Shown: positions 17,726-19,704 of the stretch, in pieces
Numbering within the stretch: position 1 is the first letter of the stretch
Layout of the letters: the number at the start of each line of letters is the position of its first letter
Assembly: GCA_001931905.2 (NCBI GenBank)
Contig: MSJI02000575.1
Span: 1-19,704, forward strand
Origin: Cladosporium sp. IMV 00045
Lineage: Eukaryota > Ascomycota > Dothideomycetes > Cladosporiales > Cladosporiaceae
DNA length: 19,704 bases
Direction: 5' to 3'
Made by a program: the position numbers and the translations under genes
Notes under the pieces: generated by a model
The model's input: only the letters and a program-made list of their open reading frames with translations
Told to the model about the DNA's origin: nothing
Database searches by the model: none

Positions 17726-19243
17726 TCATTTGTCAGACTCCTTACGGGCGTCCAGCTTGCTACGAACTTGTTCAGGTTCCAGATTCCCTTTGCTGCACAT
17801 GCTCTTGATGATTTGTTTCATGGTCTCAAAGTCTTCGTGAGCTTGATCCCTCTCTTTTGCAAGTCCCGCAAGTGCTAGATCCGCGTTTCTCTGTCGAACC
17901 TCCAATTGTTCCGCCCACTTGTCGAGGTCGTTCTTTGAGTGAGGGCCCGACTCTGGGTTCGACTCGGCTGCAGTGGACTCTGAATCGTCGGATTTGGGTG
18001 CATTTTTCTCTCGCAGCTGGTCCAGCGCCGTCTGCAATTCCGCTGCTTTGGTTTTCTTTTGCTTTTTGTGCTTTTCGATCTTCGCTTCGAGCTCTTTTGT
18101 GTGGTTCGCAATCTCACTTTTGTCCGCGTTCTCGTGGGTGTCCGGGTAGTTTGCCTCTTGGTCTTGCCTCGCCTTTTCGTACATCTTGAATAGCTTGTCA
18201 CGCTCACCGACAGGGGTAGGACGCGTGCCTGCGGGCCACTCGACGTAGTCAATGGTGGAGAACATTCTCTCGGCGTCTTCAATGGCTCGGACGACCTCAC
18301 GATATTGATCTCGAGAACGGCGGTAGCGCACAGGCATGCCTTGTCCGCTCAACCAAGCGAGAATACCGGCCAAGACCGTGTTGATGGCACCAAGGGTGGT
18401 AAGAGCGACTCCTGCAGTATTCGTGTATGAGGAGAGACCTGTCAATGTAGCGGCAACAAGAATCTGAAGCAGGTACAGGAAAGAGATCATGTAGTGAGAG
18501 AAGCTGTACATGACGCGCATCTTCATGTCTTGGCTGATGCATCGATCGTAAAGACCGCGGTTTCGGTGTCTGTAAGCCGCGGCCCTGGAAGGTAGGAAGA
18601 TATCAGACATTACGCTCGCGGGTTGGAGCTGTTTGGCCTTGTTGTCGATAGGAGCGCCGGCGTTGGCGAGAAAGTGTATTCCAACCAGGGCTTGGAAGAC
18701 TTCGAGTTCGGTCCGGCCTTGTCTGTCAAGATAGGTTGGTTCTGGCAATGGAATAGCTCCAGGTCCATAATTGCATTTCTTCGGGACCGGGTCGACAATC
18801 CGCTCATCTCGCTTCGGTGCAAAGACACGTTTGCGCCCATGTACATCGTAGTCATCGGTCCTCCCTTTCTTGCCGGGCTTCTGCTTTGTGCCAGCTTCTA
18901 AATCACCCTCATCAGCATCATCATTGCCTGCTGATGGAAGGAACATATTGCGAATCGATCTTGAACGACCGCCGTTAGCATTGCTCCCATCACTCTGGCT
19001 TGCCGGTTGCGTCTCGGAATCCTGTTGCAGAACCCCTCTTGTGGCATCTTGGGTTGCTGTTGGAGGCGTCTTTGGCTTTTGCAATCGTGCGTTGGCGTCT
19101 TGGGCAATGCTGTCATTGGTGTTGTTATTGTAGTCCGAGTTGTCTTTGATCTTGTTGGGTTGAGCTGACCTCGGCGCTGTTGGCTCTTGGATTCGGGCCT
19201 CTTTTTCGCGCCACAGCTCATCTGTGAATAGACTGAATCCCAT
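17726..19243 (-). CDS. Fungal SLATT-domain two-TM membrane protein with coiled coils
   Basis: A 505-aa product if translation starts at the first in-frame ATG (19243, MGFSLFTDELW). The frame stays open upstream to about 19390 without an ATG, so a 5' exon may be missing. The first 140 residues are disordered (Asn, Gln, Ser, Asp rich). Residues about 170-230 hold FQALVGIHFLANAGAP. Then comes the core: YDRCISQDMKMRVMYSFSHY leading into TM1 (about 251-271), a short loop, and TM2 (about 277-300, TTLGAINTVLAGILAWLSG), followed by GMPVRYRRSRDQYREVVRAI and EDAERMF. This two-TM layout with the G-x-P-x-R and IE-x-x-ER helix is that of fungal SLATT domains (SMODS and SLOG-associating 2TM effector). Bacterial SLATT proteins are thought to form pores when a nucleotide second messenger is sensed. 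The role of fungal ones is unknown. Two charged coiled-coil segments (about 372-417 and 440-482) complete the protein. Family assignment is from memory of the pattern and not from a search. Confidence 0.75.
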   Translation of the reverse strand: MGFSLFTDELWREKEARIQEPTAPRSAQPNKIKDNSDYNNNTNDSIAQDANARLQKPKTPPTATQDATRGVLQQDSETQPASQSDGSNANGGRSRSIRNMFLPSAGNDDADEGDLEAGTKQKPGKKGRTDDYDVHGRKRVFAPKRDERIVDPVPKKCNYGPGAIPLPEPTYLDRQGRTELEVFQALVGIHFLANAGAPIDNKAKQLQPASVMSDIFLPSRAAAYRHRNRGLYDRCISQDMKMRVMYSFSHYMISFLYLLQILVAATLTGLSSYTNTAGVALTTLGAINTVLAGILAWLSGQGMPVRYRRSRDQYREVVRAIEDAERMFSTIDYVEWPAGTRPTPVGERDKLFKMYEKARQDQEANYPDTHENADKSEIANHTKELEAKIEKHKKQKKTKAAELQTALDQLREKNAPKSDDSESTAAESNPESGPHSKNDLDKWAEQLEVRQRNADLALAGLAKERDQAHEDFETMKQIIKSMCSKGNLEPEQVRSKLDARKESDK

Positions 19244-19353
19244 GTCGTCGTCCGACTCATGCTCCTCATCTCGCTCTTTCAGTTTGTTCTCAGCCTCCTC
19301 GAATTCATGCAAAGCACGACTCCGTTCTAACTGTCCCTTAGCCGGTATATCCT

Positions 19354-19387
19354 GGTTACACCAGCTATATAACCCGGTTACACCAGC
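19354..19387 (+). repeat. Direct repeat of GGTTACACCAGC
   Basis: Two identical 12-mers at 19354-19365 and 19376-19387 with starts 22 bp apart, about two helical turns. Each has a dyad core (GGT-TAC-ACC). A third copy occurs in inverted orientation at 19411-19422. Spacing and symmetry suit a transcription-factor site cluster. Confidence 0.75.
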
Positions 19388-19422
19388 GAGCCTTTAGGGT
19401 TAGGGTTTTCGCTGGTGTAACC
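19376..19422 (+). repeat. 14-bp perfect inverted repeat enclosing a telomere-like motif
   Basis: GGTTACACCAGCGA (19376-19389) pairs perfectly with TCGCTGGTGTAACC (19409-19422). The 19-base loop contains the telomeric-type repeat described separately. It could be a cruciform or hairpin, a symmetric protein-binding region, or the remains of a small mobile element. Confidence 0.75.
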
Positions 19423-19704
19423 TTGGCTCCCACTGACAGGGATTAGGAAATTCGCAAGTTTATGGGAAATATGCAGGCATCCAAGATTAAAATCTAATAA
19501 CAATATTCCGCCGTTCAGATTCGGGGTGGATTGGTAAGTATGGAGTCGGAAAGCTTGGCTGCCACATACGCTCTCAACGATCTGCTGCATTCCACTAGTA
19601 AACTTTGCAACCTGACTTTCTACCAAAAACACATCCCATGCACACCTGTGCGGATGATTCACGACTCTAGCATATGTTATAGCGAAGATATCAAGCTTCT
19701 CCTG
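19378..19704 (-). CDS. Unidentified reading frame running off the right edge (possible gene 3' end)
   Basis: A minus-strand frame with 108 sense codons is open from the window edge to a TAA at 19378-19380 (residues such as CAWDVFLVESQVAKFTSGM, QQIVESVCGSQAFRLHTYQS). Composition is protein-like, with mixed hydrophobic and polar residues and few repeats, but I recognise no family. Its last 15 codons run through the inverted repeat and telobox, so the true end of any coding sequence may lie earlier. It could be the 3' end of a neighbouring gene, an upstream exon of the SLATT gene, or chance. Confidence 0.22.
   Translation of the reverse strand, partial: QEKLDIFAITYARVVNHPHRCAWDVFLVESQVAKFTSGMQQIVESVCGSQAFRLHTYQSTPNLNGGILLLDFNLGCLHISHKLANFLIPVSGSQGYTSENPNPKGSLV
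19394..19408 (+). promoter_or_regulatory. Telobox / two-unit TTAGGG telomere-like motif
   Basis: TTAGGGTTAGGGTTT: two exact TTAGGG units, the telomere repeat of filamentous fungi, continuing into TTT. The reverse complement contains AAACCCTAA. It lies 151 bp upstream of the SLATT ATG. Short interstitial copies like this are bound by Tbf1/TRF-type factors in fungal promoters. Two units are too few to indicate a chromosome end. Confidence 0.6.

Larger units (their letters stand above)
19244..19704. other. 5' region of the SLATT gene and window edge
   Basis: AT-richer than the rest of the window. It holds an open minus-strand extension of the SLATT frame without an ATG, three copies of GGTTACACCAGC (two direct, one inverted), a telobox, and an unidentified minus-strand frame running off the edge. 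One plausible splice acceptor (AACCAG before GATATACCG on the minus strand, about 19350) could join a missing first exon to the SLATT frame. Confidence 0.5.

Noticed and set aside
17726..19312. A complete bacterial-type CBASS or SMODS/SLOG conflict operon
   Set aside because: Only the SLATT-like protein is visible; no nucleotidyltransferase, SLOG or other sensor gene occurs in the window.
19394..19408. A chromosome end or degraded telomere
   Set aside because: Only two TTAGGG units are present, and non-telomeric sequence continues for about 300 bp to the window edge.

Overview
The window comes from the nuclear genome of a filamentous ascomycete (Pezizomycotina). The evidence is short introns of about 53 to 80 nt with GTRNGT-type donors and CTRAC/ACTAAC branch points, moderate GC with C/G-ending codons, compact genes on both strands, and a fungal gene set (Yen1/Gen1 resolvase, Det1-like phosphatase, siderophore transporter, fungal SLATT protein). 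Dothideomycetes is my guess at the class, but nothing here proves it.

Layout from left to right: the C-terminal half of the box C/D snoRNP protein NOP58 (+, cut by the window edge); a convergent Yen1/GEN1 Holliday-junction resolvase (-, with a 14-nt first coding exon); a divergent 1187-aa acidic, mostly disordered probable nuclear protein (+); the RNA polymerase III subunit RPC17/RPC9 (+); a convergent PRKRIP1-like splicing-associated protein (-); a divergent Det1/YDR051C-like histidine phosphatase (+, four exons) with a long disordered tail; a 1.8-kb intergenic region; a four-exon MFS siderophore-iron transporter (+); and a minus-strand gene for a fungal SLATT two-TM protein. The right edge is AT-richer. 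It holds an inverted repeat enclosing a telomere-like (telobox) motif and an unidentified minus-strand reading frame that runs off the window.

The left 13 kb is ordinary housekeeping content: ribosome biogenesis, recombination repair, Pol III transcription, splicing and sterol/phosphatase metabolism. No shared pathway is evident, and the genes simply alternate in convergent and divergent pairs. The right 6 kb is more accessory-like. The siderophore transporter has three perfect matches to the SreA-type iron-repressor site ATCWGATAA upstream, so its regulation can be predicted from sequence. Beside it lies the SLATT protein, a family whose bacterial members are proposed membrane effectors of nucleotide-signalling immune systems. 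No nucleotidyltransferase or other partner gene is visible here, so I do not claim a complete new conflict system. I found no tRNA, rRNA, CRISPR array or intact transposon.
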